DNA of 64,000 nt from Dyella sp. BiH032. Lineage in GTDB: Bacteria > Pseudomonadota > Gammaproteobacteria > Xanthomonadales > Rhodanobacteraceae. Made by a program: the position numbers and the translations under genes. A model generated the notes under the pieces. It was not told the origin of the DNA. It saw nothing but the letters and a program-made list of their open reading frames with translations, and made no database searches. This document shows, piece after piece, positions 26,136-33,612 of the stretch. Where the stretch lies: assembly GCF_031954525.1 (NCBI RefSeq), contig NZ_CP134867.1:992001-1056000 (forward strand), in the 5' to 3' direction. Position 1 is the stretch's first letter, and each line of letters starts with the position of its first letter.

Positions 26136-26867
26136 TCAGCCCTGCTCGAGCGCGGCGCGCTGGGCGGCGACAAGCTGGGCGATGCCGTTCTCGGCCAGCA
26201 TCAGCAACGTGTCCATCTCGTCGCGGCGGAAGGCGTGGCCCTCGGCCGTGCCCTGGACTTCGATGAAGCCGCCGCCATCGTTCATGACCACGTTCATGTC
26301 GGTATCGCAGCTGGAATCCTCGAGGTAATCCAGATCCAGCACCGGCAAACCCTGGTAGATGCCCACGGACACCGCGGCCACGGCGCCGAGGATCGGATTA
26401 CGGCGCAGGTTCTCGCGCTTCATCAGCACGTTCACGGCATCCACCAGCGCTACGTACGCGCCCGTGATGGCAGCGGTACGCGTGCCGCCGTCCGCCTGAA
26501 TCACGTCGCAGTCAAGCGTGATCACGCGCTCGCCCAGGGCCTGGCGATCAACGCAGGCGCGCAGGCTGCGACCGATCAGGCGCTGGATTTCCATGGTGCG
26601 CCCGCCCTGGCCGCCGCGTGCGGCCTCGCGCTGGGTGCGGGTCGAGGTGGCGCGGGGCAGCATGCCGTACTCGGCTGTCACCCAGCCTTCGCCCTTGCCG
26701 CGCAGCCACGGCGGCACGCGGTCCTCGATGCTGGCGGTGCACAGCACGCGGGTATCGCCGAAGCTGACCAGCACGGAACCTTCCGCGTGGCGTGTGTAGT
26801 GGCGCTCGATGGTGACGGGGCGCAGCTGGTCGCTGGCGCGGCCGCTGGGACGGCTGACGGCATTCAT
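26136..26867 (-). CDS. rph: Ribonuclease PH
   Basis: Phosphorolytic 3'-5' exoribonuclease of 243 residues that trims tRNA 3' ends. Seen are the RNA-binding N-terminus ([19 protein letters not shown]), the phosphate-binding [17 protein letters not shown] segment and the [20 protein letters not shown] catalytic region with its aspartates. It heads a minus-strand operon and is divergent from yicC, with 89 bp between them that must hold both promoters. The rph-yicC-gmk linkage is conserved. Confidence 0.97.
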   Translation of the reverse strand: MNAVSRPSGRASDQLRPVTIERHYTRHAEGSVLVSFGDTRVLCTASIEDRVPPWLRGKGEGWVTAEYGMLPRATSTRTQREAARGGQGGRTMEIQRLIGRSLRACVDRQALGERVITLDCDVIQADGGTRTAAITGAYVALVDAVNVLMKRENLRRNPILGAVAAVSVGIYQGLPVLDLDYLEDSSCDTDMNVVMNDGGGFIEVQGTAEGHAFRRDEMDTLLMLAENGIAQLVAAQRAALEQG

Positions 26868-26956
26868 GAGGAGTGGTGGCCTGAATTGGGCAAGGCAGGG
26901 CGGGAGAGTTTACCATTGCGCCCTTTCCGGCCGCCCGTGGCGCACGAAGGTTTCCC

Positions 26957-27817
26957 ATGATCCGCAGCATGACTGCCTACGCTTTCGCCGAGACCCAGGG
27001 CCCGGTCGGGACGCTCAGCTGCGAGCTGCGCACGGTCAATCACCGCTACCTGGAGCTCAGCCCGCGCCTGCCAGACGACCTGCGCGTGTTCGAAAGCGCC
27101 TTGCGCGAACGCATCGCCGCACGCCTGTCGCGCGGCAAGGTGGACCTGGCTGTGCGCCTGCGCAGTGAGGCGCGGGGCGATGCGCTCCAGGTGAATCACA
27201 CGGTGCTGGGCCGGTTGTCCGAGCTGGCCATGGACCTGGAATCGCGTTTCCCGCGCATGAGCATCGAGTTCACCGAGCTGCTGCGTTTCCCGGGCGTAGT
27301 GCAGCAGGCGGAAGTCGACCAGGACGAACTGCAGGCAGCGCTGTTCGGCGTGCTCGACGAGGCGCTGGACGCATTGACGGCGACGCGCGAACGCGAAGGC
27401 GCCAAGCTGGGGCAGATCCTGCAGGAACGGCTGGACGGTATCGAGCGCATCATCGCCGACGTGCGCGGCTGGATGCCTCAGATCCGCGAAGGCCTGCGCG
27501 CGCGCCTGGAGCAGCGGCTGGCCGACCTGAAGCAGCCGGCCGACCCTGGCCGTCTGGAGCAGGAGCTGGTGCTGCAGCTCACCCGCGTGGACGTGGACGA
27601 AGAACTCGACCGCCTGACCACGCACATCGCCGAAGCGCGCCGCGTGCTGGGCCTCAAGGAGCCGGTGGGGCGCCGCCTGGATTTCCTCATGCAGGAATTC
27701 AACCGCGAAGCCAACACGCTCGGCTCCAAGTCGGTGGATGCGCGCAGTACCAACGCGGCGGTGGAGCTGAAAGTGCTGATCGAGCAGATGCGCGAACAGG
27801 TGCAGAACATCGAATGA
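26957..27817 (+). CDS. yicC: YicC/YloC family endoribonuclease
   Basis: A 286-residue protein of the YicC family, recently recognised as ring-like endoribonucleases. The N-terminus IRSMTAYAFAE is the family signature, the centre holds TRVDVDEELDRLTTHI, and the C-terminus has GRRLDFLMQEFNREANTLGSK followed by a conserved DARSTN and KVLIEQMREQVQNIE. GAAGG lies upstream of ATG 26957. The last bases overlap gmk (ATGA), so the two are coupled. Confidence 0.94.
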   Translation: MIRSMTAYAFAETQGPVGTLSCELRTVNHRYLELSPRLPDDLRVFESALRERIAARLSRGKVDLAVRLRSEARGDALQVNHTVLGRLSELAMDLESRFPRMSIEFTELLRFPGVVQQAEVDQDELQAALFGVLDEALDALTATREREGAKLGQILQERLDGIERIIADVRGWMPQIREGLRARLEQRLADLKQPADPGRLEQELVLQLTRVDVDEELDRLTTHIAEARRVLGLKEPVGRRLDFLMQEFNREANTLGSKSVDARSTNAAVELKVLIEQMREQVQNIE

Positions 27818-28452
27818 GTACCGCCGACACCGCCGCTCCGCTGGAAGGCACGCTGTTCGTGGTGGCTGCGCCGTCCGGCGCCGGCAAATCCACCCTGGTC
27901 AACGCGCTGCTCGAGCGTGAGCCGGCGATCTCGCTCTCCATCTCGCATACCACGCGGCCGCCGCGGCCCGGCGAGCAGTACGGGCGTCACTACTACTTCG
28001 TGGAGCGCGCGGAGTTCGAGCAGGAGATCGCGGAAGGCATCTTCCTCGAACACGCGGAAGTGCACGGCAATCTTTATGGCACTTCGCGCAAGACCGTGTC
28101 GGATCTGCTGTGCCAGGGGCGCGACGTGTTGCTGGAGATCGATTGGCAGGGGGCGCGGCAGATCCGCAAGAGCAAGCCCGATTGCGTCACGGTGTTCATC
28201 CTGCCGCCGTCCCGGGTGGAACTGGAGCGCCGGCTGCGCGGCCGCGGTTCGGACAGCGCGGAAGTGATCGAGCGGCGCTTGCACAACTCGCGCGAGGAGA
28301 TCGCCCACGCGCACGAGTTCGACTACATCATCGTCAACGACCGTTTCGACGATGCCCTGGGTGACCTGCAGTCGATCGTCCGGGCGGTGCGGCAGCGCAG
28401 CCAGCTGCAGTGGCGCCGGCACGAGACGCTGATCGCCGAATTGCTGGCCTGA
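27814..28452 (+). CDS. gmk: Guanylate kinase
   Basis: Phosphorylates GMP to GDP. The 212-residue protein has the P-loop APSGAGKSTLV near residue 20, the GMP-binding SHTTRPPRPGEQYGRHYYF block, and the EIDWQGARQI segment, all typical. It overlaps yicC by four bases. In E. coli gmk is followed by rpoZ and spoT; here the mla genes lie in between and rpoZ-spoT starts 4.7 kb further on. No terminator was seen in the 94-bp gap to mlaF. Confidence 0.97.
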   Translation: MSTADTAAPLEGTLFVVAAPSGAGKSTLVNALLEREPAISLSISHTTRPPRPGEQYGRHYYFVERAEFEQEIAEGIFLEHAEVHGNLYGTSRKTVSDLLCQGRDVLLEIDWQGARQIRKSKPDCVTVFILPPSRVELERRLRGRGSDSAEVIERRLHNSREEIAHAHEFDYIIVNDRFDDALGDLQSIVRAVRQRSQLQWRRHETLIAELLA

Positions 28453-28546
28453 GGGTTAACGGGCGGCTTGGGGCCGGCGGCGGATCGCATAGCCTTCATG
28501 GCCGTCTTCGGCTAATTTGGGCGCCTTTCCCCCGGCAGCTTCGCCC

Positions 28547-29380
28547 ATGACCGACTCCGTTCGCGCCAAGCCAGACGACAGCGCCATCGTGCGCGTCCGT
28601 GGCCTGACCACGGTGCTCAATGGCAAGACCATCTTCGACGCCCTGGATCTGGACATCCCGCGCGGCAAGGTCACGGCCATCATGGGGCCCAGCGGCACGG
28701 GCAAGACCACCCTGCTCAAGCACATCACCGGGCAGATGCGCGGCCAGGCCGGCGAGGTCTGGGTGGATGGCCGGAATGTATCCGGACTCAATCGGGAGCA
28801 GCTGTTCGAGCTGCGCGAGCGCATCGGCTACTTGTTCCAGAACTCGGCGCTGCTCACCGATTTCGACGTGTTCGAGAACGTGGCGTTCCCGCTGCGCCAG
28901 CACACCGCGCTGCCGGAAGTGCTGATCCGCAACATCGTGCTCACCAAGCTGCAGGCCGTGGGCCTGCGCGGAGCCGCGCGGCTGATGCCCAGCGAGCTGT
29001 CCGGCGGCATGGCGCGGCGCGTCGCGCTGGCGCGGGCGATCGTGTTCGATCCCATGCTGATCCTGTACGACGAGCCTTTCGTCGGCCTGGATCCGATTGC
29101 GCTGAACCAGGTGCTGAAGCTGATCCGTACGCTCAACGAGACATTGGGCATCACCAGTGTGCTGGTGGCGCACGAGCTGGCGGCTGTGCAGCAGGTGGCG
29201 GACCACGTTTATCTGATCGCCAACGGCAAGGTGGTTGCGCACGGCGATCCCAAGCTCATCGCCGGCGACGGCTCGCCCTGGACGCGGCAGTTCTTCGGCG
29301 GCGAAGCCGATGGCCCGGTGCCGTTCCAATACCCGGCCGGCGACTATGCCGCCTCGCTCGGCTTCAAGGGGGGCGCATGA
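28547..29380 (+). CDS. mlaF: Mla phospholipid transport ATP-binding protein
   Basis: Cytoplasmic ATPase of the MlaFEDB complex, which moves phospholipids between the inner membrane and the periplasmic carrier. The 277-residue protein has Walker A GPSGTGKTTLLK near residue 46, the signature LSGGMARRVALARAI near residue 150 and Walker B LILYDEPFVGLD. ATG 28547 fits the conserved start better than the upstream frame. It overlaps mlaE (ATGA). mlaE, mlaD, mlaC and mlaB follow in order, so this is a complete mlaFEDCB operon. Confidence 0.96.
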   Translation: MTDSVRAKPDDSAIVRVRGLTTVLNGKTIFDALDLDIPRGKVTAIMGPSGTGKTTLLKHITGQMRGQAGEVWVDGRNVSGLNREQLFELRERIGYLFQNSALLTDFDVFENVAFPLRQHTALPEVLIRNIVLTKLQAVGLRGAARLMPSELSGGMARRVALARAIVFDPMLILYDEPFVGLDPIALNQVLKLIRTLNETLGITSVLVAHELAAVQQVADHVYLIANGKVVAHGDPKLIAGDGSPWTRQFFGGEADGPVPFQYPAGDYAASLGFKGGA

Positions 29381-30144
29381 GCGCCATGCGCGACAACATC
29401 GTGACCCGCTCGCTGGCGCAGATCGGCGACTGCGGGCTGTTCCTGCTGCAGATTCTGGCCGCCGTGCCGCGCAGCATGCGTCACCTGCGCGAGACGGTGC
29501 GGCAGCTGTGGTTCGTCGGCGCGATGAGCCTGATCATCATCATGGTCTGCGGCCTGTTCGTCGGCATGGTGCTGGGGCTGCAGCTGTACGACGTGCTGTC
29601 GATCTTCGGTGGCACCTCGGCCACCGGCACGGTGGTGGCCATCGCCATCTACCGCGAGCTCGGCCCGGTGGTGACGGCACTGCTGTTCGCCGGCCGCGCC
29701 GGCACCTCGGTGACCGCGGAGATCGGCCTGATGCGCGCCACCGACCAGATCGCTGCGATGGAGATGATGGCGGTCGATCCCATTGCCTATGTCGCGGTGC
29801 CGCGCTTCCTGGCCGGCGTCATCGCCATGCCCATCCTGACCTGCGTGTTCTGCGCGCTGGGCATTTTCGGCGGCCATCTGGTCGGGGTGACCTGGCTGGG
29901 CATCGACAACGGCACGTTCTGGTCCAACATGACGGCCACCGTCGAGGTGGGCAAGGACGTGGTCAACGGCGTGCTGTGGAAGAGCGCGGTGTTCGGCGCC
30001 GTGGTCTCCTTGATCGCCGTGTTCCAGGGCTACACCACGCCGCCCACCAGCGAGGGTGTGGCCTATGCCACCACGCGTACGGTGGTGGCTTCGTCGATCG
30101 CCATCCTGGCGCTCGACTTCGTGCTCACCGCCTTCCTGATGTGA
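29377..30144 (+). CDS. mlaE: Mla phospholipid transport permease
   Basis: Inner membrane permease of the MlaFEDB complex, 255 residues with five or six hydrophobic spans. The MlaE/TrbA family segments are visible: an amphipathic N-terminal interfacial helix, GLFVGMVLGLQLYDVLS, the EIGLMRATDQIAAMEMM coupling helix near residue 115 and the DFVLTAFLM C-terminus. It overlaps mlaF by four bases and is followed 46 bp later by mlaD. Confidence 0.96.
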   Translation: MSAMRDNIVTRSLAQIGDCGLFLLQILAAVPRSMRHLRETVRQLWFVGAMSLIIIMVCGLFVGMVLGLQLYDVLSIFGGTSATGTVVAIAIYRELGPVVTALLFAGRAGTSVTAEIGLMRATDQIAAMEMMAVDPIAYVAVPRFLAGVIAMPILTCVFCALGIFGGHLVGVTWLGIDNGTFWSNMTATVEVGKDVVNGVLWKSAVFGAVVSLIAVFQGYTTPPTSEGVAYATTRTVVASSIAILALDFVLTAFLM

Positions 30145-30190
30145 GCCCCATGACGACCGTACTCATCCACCTGCCATCGAGGATCGTGCC

Positions 30191-31123
30191 GTGAGCCAGA
30201 GACCATCCTATGCCGTCGGCACCGGCCTGTTCATCGTGCTGGGCTTCGCGACGCTCGGCTACCTCGCCACGCAGACGACGTCCGTGGCCAATACCAACCG
30301 CGGACCGAGCTATGTCGTGGAAGCGCATTTCGCCAACATCGGCCAGCTCAAGGAGCGCGCGCCGGTGAAGGTGGCTGGCGTGCGCATCGGCCAGGTGCAG
30401 TCGATCGTGCTCGATCCGGGCAAGGAGACAGCCGACGTGAAGCTGGCCATCGACAAGCGCTACGACAAGATCCCGGACGATTCCGTCGCCACCATCTTCA
30501 CCAGCGGCCTGCTCGGCGACCAGTACGTGGGTATCCAGTACGGCAACTCGTCCAAGGCATTGGCCGAAGGCGGCACGCTGGCGTTGACGCGCCCGGCGCA
30601 GCAGCTGGAGGAGATGCTCGGCAAGTTCTTTGGCGCCGGCGGCGCGGCGGACAACCTGGGCGGCAGCTATACGGTCAAGGCACGCTTCACCAACGTCGGT
30701 GCGCTGTCCGCCGGAGCGCCGGTGAAGATGGCCGGCGTGGCCATCGGCAGCGTCAAGTCGGTCAAGGCCGATCCGGTCAAGCTGGACGCCCTGGTGGAGC
30801 TGTCGATCGACAAGAAATACAGCCAGATACCCGACGATTCGGCCGCGGCAGTATTCACCAGCGGTTTGATCGGTACTCAGTATGTTGCGATCCAGCCCGG
30901 CGGCTCGCCGGATGCCCTCAAGGACGGTGACGAGCTGGTATTGACCCAGTCGGCTCTGCAGCTCGAAGACCTGATCGGCAAGTTCCTGGTCAATGGTTCC
31001 TCGAGCGACAAGAAGCCGGACAATGGCGCCGCGTCCTCTTCTTCCTCTTCCCCCCGGCCGGCAAGCACTGAGCTGGCCGCCACACCCAGGTCGATTCCAG
31101 GAGTTACCCATGATGCTGCGTAG
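30191..31123 (+). CDS. mlaD: MlaD-family MCE protein with two tandem MCE domains
   Basis: Inner-membrane-anchored periplasmic lipid-binding subunit. One transmembrane helix (residues 10-28) is followed by two MCE domains in tandem, about residues 40-150 and 158-270. The repeats share long matched blocks, for example APVKVAGVRIGQVQS against APVKMAGVAIGSVKS, and IPDDSVATIFTSGLLGDQYVGIQ against IPDDSAAAVFTSGLIGTQYVAIQ. E. coli MlaD (183 residues) has a single MCE domain, so this one is nearly twice as long; the serine-rich tail adds 40 residues. The start is GTG 30191. The end overlaps mlaC by 14 bp. Confidence 0.9.
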   Translation: MSQRPSYAVGTGLFIVLGFATLGYLATQTTSVANTNRGPSYVVEAHFANIGQLKERAPVKVAGVRIGQVQSIVLDPGKETADVKLAIDKRYDKIPDDSVATIFTSGLLGDQYVGIQYGNSSKALAEGGTLALTRPAQQLEEMLGKFFGAGGAADNLGGSYTVKARFTNVGALSAGAPVKMAGVAIGSVKSVKADPVKLDALVELSIDKKYSQIPDDSAAAVFTSGLIGTQYVAIQPGGSPDALKDGDELVLTQSALQLEDLIGKFLVNGSSSDKKPDNGAASSSSSSPRPASTELAATPRSIPGVTHDAA

Positions 31124-31781
31124 TCTGGCTCTTGCCACCGCCATCGCGTTTACCGGTGTCGTCGCCGCTCCGGCCTTTGCCCAAGCCGCCGCCCAGGCGC
31201 CGGCGGCGGGCCAGCCCCCGCAGCAGGTGGCGCAGACCATCGTCGACGAGCTGGGCAAGGCGATCGACGGTCACCAGGCCGAGCTGAAGAAGGACAAGGA
31301 GAAGCTCATCTCGGTGATCGACGACGTCTTCCTGCCGCACTTCGACATCGATTACGCGTCGATCCTGGTGCTCGGGCAGCATGCCCGCGAGACCACGCCG
31401 GAGAAGCGCGCGGAGTTCGCCCGCGCCTTCTACAACTCGATCACCCACCGCTACGCCGAAGGCCTGCTCAGCTACACCCAGGGCCGCGTGAAGGTGCTGC
31501 CGTTCAGCGGCGACCTCAACGACAAGCGCAGCGTGGTGCGCACCCAGGTGGTGCTGGACGACGGCAAGACGGTGTCGGTGGACTACGCGTTCCGCAAGTC
31601 GCGCGACGGCGACTGGAAGGCCTACGACGTGATCATCGAAGGCATTTCCTATATCACTAACTATCGCAACCAGGTCGACGCCGAGATTCGCAAGGGTGGC
31701 CTCGACAATCTGATCAACGACCTGAAGACCAAGGGTGCCGACGCGCTCAAGCAGATGGACAAGGACGGCAAGCAGGGATGA
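31110..31781 (+). CDS. mlaC: Mla periplasmic phospholipid carrier
   Basis: Soluble periplasmic carrier that shuttles phospholipid between MlaA in the outer membrane and MlaD. The 223-residue precursor begins with a signal peptide (MMLRSLALATAIAFTGVV, cleavage after PAFA-Q). The mature region has DDVFLPHFDIDYASILVLG and SYITNYRNQVDAEIRKGGLD, typical of the MlaC/Ttg2D fold. ATG 31110 has CCAGGAG six bases upstream; a second ATG follows at 31113. The start lies inside the mlaD C-terminus. Confidence 0.94.
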   Translation: MMLRSLALATAIAFTGVVAAPAFAQAAAQAPAAGQPPQQVAQTIVDELGKAIDGHQAELKKDKEKLISVIDDVFLPHFDIDYASILVLGQHARETTPEKRAEFARAFYNSITHRYAEGLLSYTQGRVKVLPFSGDLNDKRSVVRTQVVLDDGKTVSVDYAFRKSRDGDWKAYDVIIEGISYITNYRNQVDAEIRKGGLDNLINDLKTKGADALKQMDKDGKQG

Positions 31782-32071
31782 GCGCCGCCGCCTTCCAGGT
31801 GACGCGCACCGCACCGGATGCCTTGCAGGTCTCCGGCGCGCTGACCTTCGCTACGGCGGCGCAGGCGTTGACCGCGATCAATGCGGCAGCCGCCGGCTGC
31901 CGCGAAGTCGACCTGGCGGGCGTCAGCCAGAGCGACAGCGCCGGACTGGCCTGTGTGCTGGCGGTGCTGGCCCATGCAGCGGAGCGTGGCCATCCGCTGG
32001 CGCTGCGGAACGTACCGGAGGGTATGCGGGTGCTGGCCTCGGTGTGCGAAGTCGACCGGTTGCTCGCGTAA
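31778..32071 (+). CDS. mlaB: STAS-domain subunit of the Mla transporter
   Basis: A 97-residue STAS-domain protein, the cytoplasmic stabilising subunit of MlaFEDB that binds MlaF. The conserved SQSDSAGLACVL block in the middle is the phospho-accepting-type STAS loop, as in anti-sigma antagonists; the serine is conserved here. It overlaps mlaC by four bases (ATGA) and is the last gene of the operon, followed by a bidirectional terminator. Confidence 0.88.
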   Translation: MSAAAFQVTRTAPDALQVSGALTFATAAQALTAINAAAAGCREVDLAGVSQSDSAGLACVLAVLAHAAERGHPLALRNVPEGMRVLASVCEVDRLLA

Positions 32072-32096
32072 GCTCCGCGTAGCTGGATCGCGCAAG

Positions 32097-32122
32097 AAAA
32101 AGGGGCCTCGCGGCCCCTTTTT
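32097..32122. terminator. Bidirectional terminator between mlaB and mlaA
   Basis: An 11-bp stem, AAAAAGGGGCC at 32097-32107 with its complement at 32112-32122, closed by TCGC. It serves the convergent mlaFEDCB and mlaA units. Confidence 0.95.
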
Positions 32123-32129
32123 GCTGTGC

Positions 32130-32981
32130 TCAGTTCGGGTTGGGCTTCTGTGCCGCCGGCTCCTGAGGTTGCTGCGTCTTCTCCCATTGGTGCTGCTCGT
32201 TGAGCAGCTCGTCGGGATCGAAGTTGGCTTCCTTCAGGCCTTGCATCTGCTCGATCACTTCCGCCGGCGGATTGCCGTCGTAGATCCGGTAGATGCGCTG
32301 CTGGCGGTAGGCGTCGCGCAGGAACACGTAGGGGTCATAGGCCGACTTCAGGAAGCTCTCGGCATCGATTGCACGCGAGCGGATCGTCACCAGGTACAGC
32401 ACCTGCGGGATGTAGTACTGGCCGTAGTGGAAGTCGTGGTTGCGCGAGAAATAGCTCAGCGGATCGAAGAAATAACTGTCCACCGGCAGGCGCCAGACAT
32501 CGCGTACGGTCGTCGGACCCACCAGCGGCAGCATCAGGAAGTCGCCTTCGGGTACGCCCCAGCGGGCCAAGGTGATGCCGAAGTCATTGTCTTCCAGCGG
32601 CAAGCCGAGCTGGCTGGCCGGATCGAAGAAGCCGCCTACGCCCAGCGTCAGGTTGACCAGGAAGCGGCCGGTGCTGCGCGCGGCCTGGAGCGGACGGGCC
32701 TGCAGAAGGTCGTTGGCTACTGTGATCGGCATCTTGATGTTGGTGAAGAAGTCGCTCACCGCGCGGCGCACCGGCGGATTGGTGACCTTGCGGTAGCCGA
32801 CCGCCACCGGGCGGATGATCGCCTGGTCCAGCGAATCGTTGAACGCGTAGACCTTACGGTTGAACTGTTCGTGCGGATCGTCCGTGCGGGGCTTGGCGAT
32901 GCTGCAGCCGGCCAGCAGGGCCACGGCGAGCAGGGGCGACAGGCGCAGCAGAGCGCGTCGAAGGGGGGATGACATCAGCAT
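32130..32981 (-). CDS. mlaA: Outer membrane lipoprotein MlaA (VacJ)
   Basis: Outer membrane component that removes phospholipids from the outer leaflet and hands them to MlaC. The N-terminal signal ends in a lipobox LLAGC, so Cys is the likely lipidated residue. The VacJ domain is seen in DPHEQFNRKVYAFNDSLDQ and in GVPEGDFLMLPLVGPTTVRD. The protein is about 283 residues, longer than E. coli MlaA (251) because of a C-terminal polar tail rich in Gln and Pro. ATG 32981 has AGGAC five bases upstream; 32975 is an alternative. It is convergent with the rest of the mla genes, so it has its own promoter. Confidence 0.93.
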   Translation of the reverse strand: MLMSSPLRRALLRLSPLLAVALLAGCSIAKPRTDDPHEQFNRKVYAFNDSLDQAIIRPVAVGYRKVTNPPVRRAVSDFFTNIKMPITVANDLLQARPLQAARSTGRFLVNLTLGVGGFFDPASQLGLPLEDNDFGITLARWGVPEGDFLMLPLVGPTTVRDVWRLPVDSYFFDPLSYFSRNHDFHYGQYYIPQVLYLVTIRSRAIDAESFLKSAYDPYVFLRDAYRQQRIYRIYDGNPPAEVIEQMQGLKEANFDPDELLNEQHQWEKTQQPQEPAAQKPNPN

Positions 32982-33118
32982 CAAAAGTCCTGTCCGCTGC
33001 GAAGGTCGAGGAAACGATTAATTGTACTGCCTGGTTCTTATATTGTGTATTGCTAGGGCGAGTCTCGGCGCTGGGCGCTGCAGGCCGCCTGAACCAGTCA
33101 TGATAAGGCCATGTTGCA

Positions 33119-33147
33119 TTGCCATGAAAGCGCCCCCTGGCTACACT
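33119..33147 (+). promoter_or_regulatory. Promoter of rpoZ-spoT
   Basis: TTGCCA at 33119-33124 and TACACT at 33142-33147 with an ideal 17-bp spacer, 38 bp before the rpoZ start. The rest of the 200-bp gap upstream holds the divergent mlaA promoter region and nothing else seen. Confidence 0.7.
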
Positions 33148-33185
33148 GGCGACCTATAAGTCGCTTTATTCCCTAAGGATTTCAC

Positions 33186-33476
33186 ATGGCACGCATTACC
33201 GTGGAAGACTGCCTCGAGGTAGTCGACAACCGTTTCGAGCTGGTGCTGATGGCGACCAAGCGCGCCCGGCAGCTGGCCAAGGGTGCCGAGCCGGCAGTCA
33301 ATCCCGACCATGACAAGCCCACGGTCGTGGCGCTGCGCGAGATCGCCGACCGCCGCATCGACCAGGCCACCATCGACGAGATCGACCGCGCCGAGCGCGA
33401 GCGTGCCGAGCGCGAAGCGCTGGAGTGGGCCGCGGCCGAAGTCGACGATGATCTCTCCAAGGGCGGCGACGACTGA
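33186..33476 (+). CDS. rpoZ: RNA polymerase omega subunit
   Basis: A 96-residue small subunit that helps assemble and stabilise RNA polymerase. The N-terminus [23 protein letters not shown] with [12 protein letters not shown] is the family signature. AAGGA lies just upstream of ATG 33186. It precedes spoT by 136 bp, the same order as in E. coli; in the gap a GC-rich inverted repeat is present but no clear terminator. Confidence 0.97.
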   Translation: MARITVEDCLEVVDNRFELVLMATKRARQLAKGAEPAVNPDHDKPTVVALREIADRRIDQATIDEIDRAERERAEREALEWAAAEVDDDLSKGGDD

Positions 33477-33612
33477 TGGACGGAGCTGGCTGTAAACGCT
33501 GCCACGCGGGCGCCGGCTTGGCCGGTGCCGTACGCGGGCGCCCCGTTGCCGCCGCTCCTATTCGCTCCCTTCTGCCCCGCGGGGTGGCTGCCTGAGCGGC
33601 GGCCAACGCCAC

